A DNA stretch of 28,647 bases from Larix sibirica (Eukaryota; Streptophyta; Pinopsida; Pinales; Pinaceae): the NCBI GenBank assembly GCA_004151065.3, contig NWUY0300013726.1:5102-33748 (forward strand). The letters are read 5' to 3'. The notes under the pieces are model-generated. The model saw nothing but the letters and a program-made list of their open reading frames with translations, searched no databases and had not been told where the DNA came from. Shown one piece after another: positions 11,041-21,235 of the stretch. How positions within the stretch are numbered: position 1 is the stretch's first letter; each line of letters begins with the position of its first letter. Both the position numbers and the translations under genes were made by a program.

Positions 11041-11300
11041 TTACAAACCATGAAATGATCTCACCTCTGTAGCACTCCTAGGTGTAGTCCATTCTAGGAT
11101 AGATTTCACCTTTTCTATATCAATCTGGATTTCCTCTCTTGAAATAATGAATCCCATGTATACCAACTCCCTCTTCATAAAGCTACACTTCTTCAAATTT
11201 ATGAGAAACTTCTCTTCTCTCAAATTTAAAAAAAAAAACATGACAAGCATCCATAGGTATAATATCACACATAATTTCATCACTATAACCTCTTATTNTA
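11041..11300 (-). pseudogene. Ty3/gypsy protease tail fused to RT thumb, copy 1
   Basis: The 80-codon frame 11283-11041 reads EEKFLINLKKCSFMKRELVY, MGFIIS, EKVKSILEW and SATEVRSFHGL, the RT thumb/connection region of gypsy pol (C-x-F-x-x-x-x-x-x-x-(L/M)G-x-x-(I/V)S and the W-x-x-P-x-x-x-x-E-(V/L)-R-S-F-x-GL block). The bases just upstream encode a protease-linker end, PMDACH, in another frame. The RT fingers and palm with the YVDD catalytic motif are absent: an internal deletion joins PMDACH to the thumb at the poly-A run 11227-11238. This copy is cut off at 11300 by the duplication boundary. Confidence 0.82.
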
Positions 11301-13378
11301 TTGCAAAAGCTAACAATTTTACCTACAAGACTCTAATCAAAAGATTTGTTTTCTTCAACAGTTTTAAGTGATTCAAGAAAACATTATTTATTAAATTTAC
11401 TTTATATCAGGGATGTTCTAAAAATTCATGATGATGCCATGAAAAAGATGGGCACATAAACATAAATATATTTTATTTTATTAATTATACAATAATAGTT
11501 GATTGAAGAATAATCTACGAAACATAAATTGAATGCATTCAACGAACCAACTCCTAAAATGAGGTAAGAGAATTGTGGATCCTAGGGAGACCCATTATTC
11601 CATAAATATATTTCTACTCAATTAAGTATATCATAAGCATAAAAAATGATTGTACAAAGTTATTGCTTCAAGAAGCCTACCAAGTGCTGTATTAAATGAC
11701 ATTGAAGTAATTGCATCCAAATTGATATATCAATTTAAAACATAACCATTGTCCCATTTATCAATTTAAATTGATATAGGTCCCCTGTATCAATTTAAAA
11801 CATAACCATATGATGTTTGCATGAGCATTCCATGAAGTCTCAAAGTGTTTTGATTTATTAAATGCTCTTAATGCATACAATTATTACTTTCATTCATGAT
11901 TTCAACCTTTTAATTTAGACTGTATTTGAAGATGTATATATTTCATAACTAGTTTCACAGTGAAGATTTTAGTTTTATGATCTTCATTTTTTCTCATGTA
12001 ATTATGTGTTTGGCCTTTTTGTTAATTATGAATATGTGGAAAGCGTTTTGGTGTCATTTTTACAATATCTTATGAAAAAATATGGGCAGATCAAGCTTTT
12101 TTTTAATGTAGGAATCTCTTTATCAATGATAGGATTTTTTTATCTGACTTAGGGTAGAGGATTTTGGGATGCTCGTGGCTATTAAAATTATTGAATTTAT
12201 ATTTTTTTAAGAGCGAATCAATTTATTTTGGTCAAAGGGTAATAAAGTTTTGATTGAAAATTAATTTAGAAAGGTAATCTTTTATTTAGTAAAATGTTTG
12301 GGAATAAGAAAATGTGATTTAATACTTTATTTAGTAATAAAGTTGGTTTCAAAGTAAATTCAACTTGAGTTTAGTGTGTATATTTTTATAGCATTGGCGT
12401 TTTAAGGATTATATAGTATATTTTTTGAATTATAATATTTAATAATATGTTTTTTAGAAAATAAAAAGATTATATCTTAAGAAAAAATGGATATGAATGA
12501 GTAGAAAACATCACTAGAAATTTGGTCAATTTTAATCGATTAAGAAATAAAAAAATTCATAATGAATTATTATAATATGTAATAAATAAGCATTTGCTAC
12601 TATATACTTATGGTTATAATGTTAATACTTGGACTTTTACTAGTAGTATATGGCATCACAAAAAATAGAAATGAGGTATAATTTGCTCGAGTTTATATTA
12701 ACGATATGAATGTAACAATTCAATATTTTATGTATAGAGAAAAATCCATTTTAGTTGAAGGTAATTTGATTATGTATTTATTATTTTCTTTAATTTTCTT
12801 AAATTAATATAAATAAGTTATTTTTTTATTTTTTATTTTTTATTTTTTGTCAACAATTTTTAAATTAAGTGTTAGTTTTTGGGTTGCTTCGAAAGTGTTT
12901 ACACTATGCTAGTAGTGTGTTTTATGTGATTTAGAGAACATGGTGAAACCTTATCTCCTTATTATATCTAAACTATTCTAGTTGATTGTCATTTGGATAA
13001 TTTATTTTGGGTGGATACTTCTCCATCGAACATGTATTCTAGGTGTATACTTATCCATGGAATTCGGCTTGAGGGAATCTTTCTTGGAGGGTGTGCTACT
13101 TGGATTCTCTTGTGGTCTCAGGAAACACATGTGAACAAGAAGTGTTAGAGATTAGGATCTTGTCTTGGAGAGTATGCAACATTGTGATCATGTGGAAGGC
13201 TTAACATGTGGATCCTTATCTTGAAGAGTGCACCATTTGGGAGGTGTATTCTAACCACCTTTACAAATGTGTGTACATATTGAATATGTTTGTTGTTCGT
13301 GTGCACATATTCTAGTGTATTATATTAGGTTTCTTATGGCATTAGTCCACTTTCAAATGTTGGCCTCCCTCCCCTGTC

Positions 13379-13388
13379 TTATATAAAG
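13379..13388 (+). promoter_or_regulatory. TATA box in an LTR-like region (copy 2)
   Basis: Exact duplicate of the TTATATAAAG motif at 7163-7172, in the second 6.2-kb copy. Confidence 0.35.
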
Positions 13389-14248
13389 TGAGGAGAGTGT
13401 ATTTGTATACACAACTTAGTCATTGAGACATTTGTATATTCTTGATGTACTTGTCTTCTACCCCTTCTTCTTGTGTGATGCAAGAGTTGAAAGGATTAAG
13501 TGAAGATTTGGTTTGCTAGGGCTTGTGTGAAATAAATTCTAGAGAATACTTGGAGTAGTGGCGTTGAATCTTGGTGTGATACACCTTAGGTTTGTGGCAT
13601 GAAACCCTAGAGAAGACTTGGAGCACTTGAAGAAAATGGATATTGTGTGATCCATGTTTGTGAGTATCTTCAAGTACTTGTGTAATGTGAGTGGGATATC
13701 CAATGGAGGACTTGTTAGTGTGATGATAGCTTTTTGTGGAGTGTTTAATGTGAATAAGACAAATGGTGAGATGCCTTACTAGGTCGTGGTATTTCAAGTT
13801 AGGGTTCAACATTAATGGTGAATGCCCTACCTAGGGATTTGTAATAATTAAAGTGTCTTTACATGGATGAGATAAAAGGACATGTTTTACCAACATCGTA
13901 TGAGATAATGTATTATAATTTTTCTTTAGTTATTGATCTATAATTTTTCATGGATATTCCACCAAAACCATCCATCACAACAAATATTCTAATATTTTGC
14001 AATCTCTTAATATAGAGTGTTTTACTTTAGATTGTAGATTTAATGTATTCAATTAATGCTAAAATGAATTGAAATGAAATAAGATTTCAAATAGCATACC
14101 ATCCACACAATAAGCACAAGATATTCCCTAGAAAACCCAATATGGGAAAAACACATCTTGAAGGTGAGGCATACATTGTACTATTTTCTCCTTAGATATA
14201 AAATGCAAATACAAAGAGTGGTATTCACTATGGTGTTGTCATGGACAA

Positions 14249-14796
14249 TATGGTTGCTACAGGATCTTCTACTTCCTCGGTTCTTCCTCAATATATGACT
14301 CCTAGATGCTCTTCTTAACTATTGAACAATATACAATACAATATGAATGGAAACCATTATTTTCCTAGCGGTCCAATATTTAACATAGCTTAATTGTTTC
14401 CTAGGGTTAGGGTTTTTACATTCCTCAACCCAAAATTAATGTTAGGGTTTTGGAACCTCTATAATATTCTTAAAATTCCACATGTTACTAGCTACACATG
14501 TGAGATTAATGGAAGATGGCATGGCATCCACTTGATACCATGGTGGTTACCAGGAGAGGTAAACATATGGGGGGCATAACTTCTACATATGAAATACCAA
14601 TTGACAATATTTGTGTGCAATTAGAAATATTTCAATGTTTATATGAACACCAAGAGGATAATATTTATGCTCACAAATATTAAACCCCAAAAATATTCAT
14701 TTAAGGCCTTAAATAGGATCCAAAAGGTTTTTGATGCCAAATCACCAAAGTGGGACCTAAAATAGGCCCTACAAGCCAATACCTCTATTTTTTCCA
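14249..14796 (+). repeat. Dispersed repeat, LTR-like, copy B
   Basis: Identical to 8033-8580 as part of the 6.2-kb duplication. Confidence 0.75.
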
Positions 14797-15331
14797 CCCA
14801 TAAAATAGCAACATAGATGAAAAATAATATAATTATCCCTTTTAGATAACTTATATTGTAAAATGAAGTTAACCAGTGTTCTCCAAATATGTATGTTGTA
14901 GATTTCAAAATCATATATGTGTTCTCATTGTTTATTATTGGTTTCAAGGTTGATTTTGTATGTTATTAATTAATTGAGATGACTTGGATGATGTGTTATG
15001 TGATTTAACATGCTAATAAGAAACTAGAAATCAAATTTGCTACTGTAATAAATATGTTGTAACTAAAGTAATTTTTAGATCTAATTGATGAAGGATATTG
15101 TTCCCTATCAGATATCAATATTATGTTCTTCAAGTACATATTTTAGTTCCTATTTGCTTCAACTTGCCTAATGATTTGGTCATATAGAAGAGAAATATAT
15201 TTTTTGATGTAATTTGTATTTCATATTTATCCATAAGATGGACAATTGTATGAAATAGATTGAGGGAACCTCAAGTATATGCAGTGAAAATTCACAAGTG
15301 TTTTAAAGTGTGGGTCTTAGAAATTTTCACA

Positions 15332-15343
15332 TGGTGTCAGAGC
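15332..15343 (+). other. Copia primer-binding site, copy 2
   Basis: Duplicate of the primer-binding site at 9116-9127. Confidence 0.75.
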
Positions 15344-15541
15344 TAATTTGATTAAGATTTATCTCTTATTGAAGAGGGAGTAGTATATTTCAGTTGTTCT
15401 ATATTTGGGAGAGAGACTTGACTTGTGATAGGTTTTTTTTTTAATCCCTAATGCACTTAGGAGAGGCTCTTGACCTCTATAATCATGATCTTATATATTT
15501 GTTGTTGGTTTTTCATTGATGTGTTCTTGAGATTTGTATGG

Positions 15542-16126
15542 ATGGCTAGTATTAGTCTTAGAGAGTGTGATAGAATTTAAGGTGCTTCCAAATTCACACC
15601 TTCAAACTATAGGTTAAAAATGCTATTAGAAGGGGATGATATTTTAGAGCATGCTAAGTAATAGATCACTACACCTATTAATTTGAAACAATTGGTTGAT
15701 CATAGTAAATATGAGCCAAGTAAAATATAATCATTATTGATTTTGTGAAGGATCATATGATCACTAACATGGTAAAGAAGAAGAAGAACAAAGGATATGT
15801 GTTATTATTTGATTGCATTGTACAAGAGTGTGAACATATATAGGAAAATGCTCTTGCGAAACAAGCTATTGTCTATCTGCATGAGTGACATAGACTCAAT
15901 GGCTAGGTACTTGGGGAGGATAATAGATTAAGAGATTAATTGGATTCCATAGGAGAAAATGTGGAGCATGGGAAGTTGGTTCCCATTTCTTTGAATGGGT
16001 TTACTACAAATTGGGTATTGATAAGATGATATATGATAGAAGATTATTCAACAATTTCCAAGAGTAAGAATGAGGAATAATCATGGATTTCATTGATGAT
16101 GCCACTTATCCTATGAAAGGATTGGG
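15542..16126 (+). pseudogene. Ty1/copia gag remnant (UBN2-like), copy 2
   Basis: Identical duplicate of the copia gag remnant at 9326-9910, with the same stops (first TAA at 15578), frameshift and internal deletion. It ends against the antisense gypsy integrase fragment. Confidence 0.8.
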
Positions 16127-16578
16127 ATATTTTGTAGGCCATGTAGGAACACTACTTCCCTGAAAAAAAAATCGGCAACATGCATAACATCATTAATCTT
16201 TTTACATGTAATGAAATGTTCCATCTTATGAAATCTATATACCACCACAAATATTGAGACATATCCATTATGTGTCCTCGGTAAAACAAGAATAAAGTCC
16301 ATACTAATATCTTCCCATGTTCTCTTGAGTACCGAAAAAGGATAATATAAACTAGTATTCTGAGTAGTTCCTTTTGCCACTCGAAAAATTCTACAAATTT
16401 GCACATATTTTATGATATATTGCTGCAACTGAGGCCACAAATATTGTTCTCCAATAAGTGATATGGTCTTATCAAAACCAAAATTCCTTGCAAGTCCTCC
16501 ACTATGTTTTTCCTTAATCAAATTTATTCTCATTGAAATTATAGGAATGCAACTTATTATGTTTGAACAACATACCAT
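16111..16578 (-). pseudogene. Ty3/gypsy integrase N-terminal fragment, copy 2
   Basis: Identical to the fragment at 9895-10362: zinc-binding region with lost His and Cys ligands, the MDF catalytic Asp kept, truncated after LHGL at the copia junction. In this copy the element's upstream part (RNase H, RT thumb, protease, gag, LTR) is continuous to the right. Confidence 0.88.
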
Positions 16579-16579
16579 C

Positions 16580-17206
16580 TTAGATTAAGTAACCCAACCA
16601 CTTTGTCCCATCTACTGCAATAGGTTCTTCGCAAGCTCTCCAAGCCTCTGCAAAATATGGATCTCCCTCATACAATTCCTTCAACACATTGAAACCAACA
16701 ACCTCAACTTGCATTTTGGGTAGAAAAATATGTCTTCTACTTAATGCATCTATAACTCTGTTAGACTTCCCACTTCTATGCTTAAAAACAAATGTATAAT
16801 TTTGCAAAAATTCTACCCATTTCATCTGTATCTTATTTAACTTCCCTTGACTATTCAAATATTGAAGTGCTTGATGATCAATTAACAAAACAAAATCCTT
16901 AGGAAAAATATAGTGTCTCCACTTTTTCAATGCTTGAAGAATAGCATAAAATTCCTTATCATAAACTAAATATTTATTCTTTACATCATTTCACTTCTCA
17001 CGAAAATAAGAAATGGGTTAACCTTCTTGACTTATAACAACTCCATTTGAATTACAACTTGAATCACAATCTACTTGAAATACCTTGTTAAAATATAGAA
17101 GTGTTAAAATAGGCTTCTCTGTCACCTTATCCTTCAACAAATCAAAACTCCTTGCTACCTCTGTAGTCCATTTGAACTCTTTCTTGTCCCCTGTCATGGT
17201 CTCAGT
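16580..17206 (-). pseudogene. Ty3/gypsy RNase H fragment, copy 2
   Basis: Identical to 10364-10990: VDCDSS first-Asp block, LIDHQALQYL and VIDALSRR. It sits directly upstream of the integrase fragment on the minus strand, the normal gypsy order RT-RNase H-integrase. Confidence 0.88.
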
Positions 17207-17256
17207 TAGTGTTGCACAAATACTACTGAAACTATAATAAAATTTCTATAGAAACT

Positions 17257-17499
17257 TTACAAACCATGAAATGATCTCACCTCTGTAGCACTCCTAGGTG
17301 TAGTCCATTCTAGGATAGATTTCACCTTTTCTATATCAATCTGGATTTCCTCTCTTGAAATAATGAATCCCATGTATACCAACTCCCTCTTCATAAAGCT
17401 ACACTTCTTCAAATTTATGAGAAACTTCTCTTCTCTCAAATTTAAAAAAAAAAACATGACAAGCATCCATAGGTATAATATCACACATAATTTCATCAC
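17257..17499 (-). pseudogene. Ty3/gypsy RT thumb after internal deletion, copy 2
   Basis: Same RT thumb block as 11041-11283 (KKCSFMKRELVYMGFIIS and EVRSFHGL). The poly-A run at 17443-17454 lies exactly between the protease-linker PMDACH (17456-17473) and the thumb. All RT finger and palm sequence is missing, which would remove well over a kilobase of a normal pol gene. The element therefore became non-autonomous by deletion before the 6.2-kb duplication. Confidence 0.82.
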
Positions 17500-17700
17500 T
17501 ATAACCTCTTATTTTAAATTTTACCAAACTTTGTTCACTGACCGAAAGTTTTTTATCATCTTGAATCCAAGCAATCCTATATGGATGTGGGTGTCTTCTT
17601 CTTTATAGATTCAACTTGTTCACCATTTCTTTAGATATGAGGTTATTAGTGCTTCCACTATCTATGATAACACTACATACTATTCCTTAACATTTGCATC
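17456..17700 (-). pseudogene. Ty3/gypsy aspartic protease remnant
   Basis: The retroviral-type protease processes Gag-Pol. The minus-strand frame contains SVIIDSGSTNNLIS, whose DSGS (17651-17662) is the catalytic D-(S/T)-G signature. MVNKL follows, then further on a W-x-x-x-x-K-x-x-V-S-E-Q linker region and GYSDEIMCDIIPMDACH. That last segment is the conserved region where Ty3/gypsy protease leads into RT (usually CDVxPMDACHxLLGRPW); here LLGRPW is gone because of the deletion. At least one stop interrupts it, and the frame differs from gag. It lies beyond the duplicated unit, so only copy 2 retains it. Confidence 0.8.
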
Positions 17701-17739
17701 TTGTTTTAAACAAATTCTTTCATTGAACATATTCATTAT

Positions 17740-18841
17740 CTCCATTGAACATGGCTCTTCTAGTCATTAATAATTTCCTTTCTTTGCTTCTCCAGAATGT
17801 GATGACCATGCATATTCATCATTCACATTTATTTCCCTTACATAGTTTTCATTCCTTCTATTGGTATTTTCTTGATTATGAGGGCAATCATAAGCTCGAT
17901 GCTCCTCTTCTCCACACTGGAAATGGGTTCCATGAAAATATCCTCTTATGAATCCTCTACCCGATCTTCCTCTCCCTTTGAAATTTTTCTCTTAGGAGAC
18001 ATAAGAATTATCCACTTTCTAATTTTTGTTGTTTCCATGGTCTTCATTTTTCTAATTTTTCTATTTATTTGTTGTCCACCATAAGACCTTCCTCCAGTTC
18101 TTCCACCACGACCTCTTCCTCTTTGATTATTTTCAATTTTGTATTTAATCTTTCTTCCACATTTAGTGCAAATTGATATGCATATTATCTGGTGCACATT
18201 CTCACTACTGCTAATTCTTCTTGTATGCTAGGTTTCAATCCACTGATTTAACAAGCTACTTTCTCCTTATTTACTTCAGCATGCCTAGTTCTAATAAGGA
18301 CTTTGTGGAATTCTTCAGTATATTATTTTACTGTTCTTGTTCCTTGTCTCAAACTTTGCATATTCTTGAGCAACTCTAGTTCATAATCCACATGAATGAA
18401 TTGCCTCTTCATCTTTTCTACCATTCTATTCCATCTAGCAATTTTATCTTTTCCTCTCCTTCTTCTTTCAAGTTAGATTTATTTCCACCAAATGCTAGCA
18501 TGTCCCTTTAGTTTTGTCTTTGCAAATTTCACTCTAACAGGGTCTTCAATATCTTTAAATTCAAAGAATTATTCCATGTCATTTATCCAATCTATGTTTT
18601 CCTCTAGATTTAAGCTTCCATTAAATGTTGAGACCTATATATTTGGTATTTTTCCAATCTTGGAAATGGCTATAATCAATCTGATCTCTCTACGATCTAC
18701 TTCATCATGTGCTTCTTCTTCGAATGGTTCCTCACTTTCAGCTTCATCTTCAATTTCATCTCTTCTTCTAACATTAGATCCTCGACGAAAATCTTCCTTC
18801 AATGCTTGAAATTTCCTTTGAAGGGGTCTAAAATATTGCAT
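17740..18841 (-). pseudogene. Ty3/gypsy gag with zinc knuckle
   Basis: Gag forms the capsid and binds RNA. On the minus strand from the ATG at 18841 the order is: N-terminal MQYFRPLQRKFQALKED; an acidic/Arg-rich stretch (RRRDEIEDEAESEEPFEEEA); a VSTFNGSLN / DWIND / FFEF block; KLKGHASIWW; KMKRQFIHVDYELELL; QSLRQGTRTVK with YTEEFHK; ISGLKPSIQEEL; then a Gly/Arg-rich RGRGRGGRTGGRSYGG region and the knuckle FQCGEEEHRAYDCP (17881-17922). This matches the Retrotrans_gag plus CCHC order of plant gypsy elements. The first knuckle Cys is His. The frame from 18841 to about 18135 is unbroken by indels but has several in-frame stops, for example TAG at 18635-18637. A frameshift occurs near the Gly/Arg region. 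Plus-strand open frames across this interval are antisense shadows. Confidence 0.88.
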
Positions 18842-18978
18842 ACTATGAGGGTTTCTACCCTACCTCAACCCCTACCTTATGGTGCTACTCTTGGAGGAAT
18901 TTTTCTCACAACTCACAATTCATAGGTCCTACTACAAACTACCTTACATCAACGCTCTACTAGTAGAATCAGGAAAAA

Positions 18979-18993
18979 CCTGCTTTGATACCA
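18979..18993 (-). other. Gypsy primer-binding site
   Basis: The minus strand reads TGGTATCAAAGCAGG, matching the initiator tRNA-Met complement TGGTATCA-x-AGC. It lies one base inside the LTR end (CA on the minus strand, TG at 18995-18996 on the plus strand) and about 140 bp before the gag ATG. This fixes the element's orientation as minus. Confidence 0.88.
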
Positions 18994-18994
18994 C

Positions 18995-19416
18995 TGATGC
19001 AAGATGGGTTTACACAAAACCCTCCCTCAAAAACTCACAACACAAACAACATGGATTTGAATGCAACTATGATGCAATATCTTGTATTCCAAACTTGCAA
19101 AAATTCTTACAAACTTCAATAAATATTATTATATCAGATTATACAGTATATAGGATTTATGAACATAAATACAAATAGGTTACAATCATAAGAAATAACA
19201 GAAACAAATCCTCTTTTAAGTGCAAACTTCAATATCTAATCTACAACTTGTAACCTTCAATCTGCAAAACTATTCAAGTCTTCAACAATGGATTATTTTC
19301 TTCATTTGCTGTCAAAACAACTTTAAACCCACAACAACAATGGATTCCATATTTCCATCAATAAATTCCATGCCTCCTCTACCACCAACCCCAAAAAAAT
19401 CCTCTATTTTTTAACA
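18995..19416 (-). mobile_element. Gypsy 5' LTR
   Basis: Bounded by TG at 18995 next to the primer-binding site and, as best guess, by ...TTTTTTAACA ending at 19416, so on the minus strand it would start TGTTAAAAAATAG and end GCATCA. It contains a minus-strand TATA-like element near 19143-19154 and A-rich possible polyadenylation signals. The outer edge is uncertain because no second LTR exists in the window for comparison: the 3' end of the element is lost at the copia junction (16111-16126). Confidence 0.55.
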
Positions 19417-19660
19417 CACTGGAAATTTTCAATATCACTCTTTGCATTCCTTCCAAAAACCTGATATTTTCCTCCTTTGAAAGGCTACGCCCATGTAACT
19501 GAAAAGGATACTCCAACAATTAGAACAATACAAAGAAAACGCTTTGTAGTGGAGGTTATAGCGGATGCTCCTCCAAAAAGAGCCTAAATATCTATTTATA
19601 GCGGAGGTCACTAGCGAAGGTAAGTAGGTGGAGGTTTTAGCGAATGTTTTTCTTTTAGTG
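19417..19660. mobile_element. CACTA (En/Spm) transposon terminus
   Basis: The plus strand ends TTTTTCTTTTAGTG at 19660. Its reverse complement CACTAAAAGAAAAAC is close to the usual CACTA terminus CACTACAAGAAAA. Inside it lie subterminal repeats in both orientations built on GCGGAGGT / ACCTCCGC-like units: TAGCGGATGCTCCTCC, TATAGCGGAGGT, TAGCGAAGG, GGAGGTTTTAGCGAA. A second GTAGTG occurs near 19545. The body should extend left, but the gypsy LTR abuts there, so only a terminal fragment (about 240 bp) is visible. No transposase of this family is present. Confidence 0.72.
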
Positions 19661-19859
19661 CATTTGTATACAAAAAACACACTAGTGTGTATCATACATG
19701 GACAAACCAATGTTGACATAAATCACATAGCACTATGGTGGAAAACACCAAGAATCGAGAAAATAAATCAACTAGTTTCAATTACTAGAGCACATAAGTA
19801 CACAACCTATTTGAAAGCAACGAAATAGGGTATATGGATAGTGGAGGGCATCAAATTAC
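19661..19859. other. Short spacer
   Basis: No gene or clear repeat; contains a CACACTAGTGTG palindrome at 19678-19689. It separates the CACTA terminus from the GTGCAC-rich array. Confidence 0.5.
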
Positions 19860-20605
19860 AAGGATTTTTTATTTTTTATTTTATTTATTGGTGCAGTATG
19901 TCTCAATAACCGCACTGTTTTGTTCCCATTTACAGTGCACCATATTAGAGTTAAAAATAATGGACCCACAGTTTAGAATAATTACTTATTTTTAATTTAC
20001 ATTTCAATTTGTTCGTTCTCCAAAACTGCACTGGGATGTTCACTATCATGGTGCACTGTAGAGTGTTAAATAACAATATATATGAAATAAAAAACCTATT
20101 ACATTAATTTTTAAATTATATTTCCATTCCAGTGCAGTCATTTTGGATAAATGCACGAGAATAGTTGAGATTCAAAAGCATTGATCTAGGGTTAAAAAAT
20201 TAGAAATTAAAAAATGACGGATTAAATTACTTTGTTTTTATCAGCAGTGTGGTAGGTCTACCCAAATGCACTGATACATTGTTGTATCAACTACACCATA
20301 TTAGGGTTTAAATAAAAAAATTACAGAAATAAAAAACCCCATAAAATTTATTTTTTATTTTTAATTTCCATTGATGGTGTGTTTGTTGTAAGTAAATGCA
20401 CCAGTGCGGTATATCTTCGGAAACACCGCTCCAAGGTTAGAAAACAAATTATTTTATTACTTTTTTATTTTTATTTGCATTGCATTGTTTCTCCAAAACC
20501 GCACCAGCGCATTTCTACATTGACTGCACTAATGTAGGGTTAAATAAAAAAAATTACCAAATTGAAAAATCATTTTTATTCACAGTGCTTTTGACCCCTC
20601 TAACC
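19860..20605. repeat. GTGCAC-rich degenerate tandem array I (about 118-bp units)
   Basis: Six diverged units follow the plan: T/A-rich stretch ending TTTCCATT, then AGTGCAGT-like, (A)CCGCACTG-like, TGCACCATATTAGGGTT and AAATAAAAAAATTAC. Anchoring on the GTTAAA/GTTTAA element gives positions 19950, 20065, 20191, 20306, 20436 and 20539, so spacings of 115, 126, 115, 130 and 103. Each unit has several GTGCA or TGCAC words. No coding frame accounts for it. Confidence 0.72.
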
Positions 20606-20870
20606 GGTGTTGTACCCTCCCTTTCAAATTCCTTACCATTCGTGCTCCACATGGCTACATTACTGGCTTCCATTTCTTGGTGAGTGAATTTTCATTTTTT
20701 CCAAATGGTGGGAAAAACTTGAAATTTGGTGTACATTGATACCATGCCTCATCGATGCGTAAGGGACTAGGTAAACTCTTTGTGACTTCCTAATTTATTT
20801 TTTCAGCGGATTAAAATTTGAAATAGAGCTTCATTTTCCCTTAAAACTAAAAAAAATGAAAAAACTTACA
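20606..20870. other. Non-repetitive interval between arrays
   Basis: Contains no GTGCAC cluster. A GGTGAGTG ... TTTTTTCAGCGG pair (about 20679-20810) could pass for an intron, but no supporting exons are visible. Confidence 0.4.
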
Positions 20871-21235
20871 CAGTGCGTTCAAGCCATCCAGCTCGCACTG
20901 CTCCACAATGCCCCATGTAAATTTACAGGGTGCACTACTACTAGTGCATTGGTATATGTAGCCTACCATCCTAGTAGTGCACTATAATGTCAATAACGCA
21001 CCGTTAAACCAAATTTTAAAAACAAAACAATGTTAACTAGTGTGCAATGCATTTGTTTCTGCAACGCACCGCACACATAATGCATTATAATGTGCATAGC
21101 ACACCGATAATAAAAAACACAATTTTAGTTGGTGCACAATGTAATTGAATGTGAAGTGCACTGCACTCAGAGTGTGTTATGGTGTGCATAACACACCAAT
21201 AAAAGAAATTAAAAATTAAAAAATCTTAAATGGTG
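20871..21235. repeat. GTGCAC-rich array II (about 95-103-bp units)
   Basis: Units share (C/A)GCACACCG(A/T)TAA-type heads followed by an A-rich stretch, a TTTTAGTTGGTGCACAATG-type centre and AGTGCACTGCAC or TGCATTATAATGTGCATA. Heads at about 20998, 21100 and 21193 give spacings of 102 and 93. The words GTGCA/TGCAC recur every 10-40 bases. Confidence 0.65.

Larger units (their letters stand above)
5085..11300. repeat. 6,216-bp direct duplication, copy 1
   Basis: The segment starts TTGCAAAAGCTAACAATTTT at 5085 and recurs at an exact offset of 6,216 from 11301. The two copies abut with no spacer. All reading frames inside have identical translations in both copies. By eye I found one substitution (C at 5316, A at 11532) and the N at 11298, which is T at 17514. 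The left breakpoint falls in AT-rich spacer and the right breakpoint inside the antisense gypsy protease, so the unit does not correspond to any single transposon. Whether this is a recent tandem duplication or an assembly duplication cannot be decided from sequence alone. Confidence 0.97.
11301..17516. repeat. 6,216-bp direct duplication, copy 2
   Basis: Second copy of the unit at 5085-11300. Its right end runs without interruption into the rest of the gypsy element (17517 onward), so the right flank is the ancestral context. The ancestral left flank is the one beside copy 1. At the junction (11298-11301) the bases preceding the shared start are TTNTA, against TCCTCTG before copy 1. Confidence 0.97.

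Noticed and set aside
17745-18084. Plus-strand frames resembling small membrane proteins
   Set aside because: Antisense of the gag zinc-knuckle and Gly/Arg region; hydrophobicity is a by-product of the reverse strand.
18492-18809. 105-codon plus-strand Ser-rich frame
   Set aside because: Exact antisense of the gypsy gag region; shadow frame.
20679-20810. Intron-like GGTGAGTG...TTTTTTCAG pair
   Set aside because: No coding sequence is recognisable on either side, so splice signals alone are not evidence.
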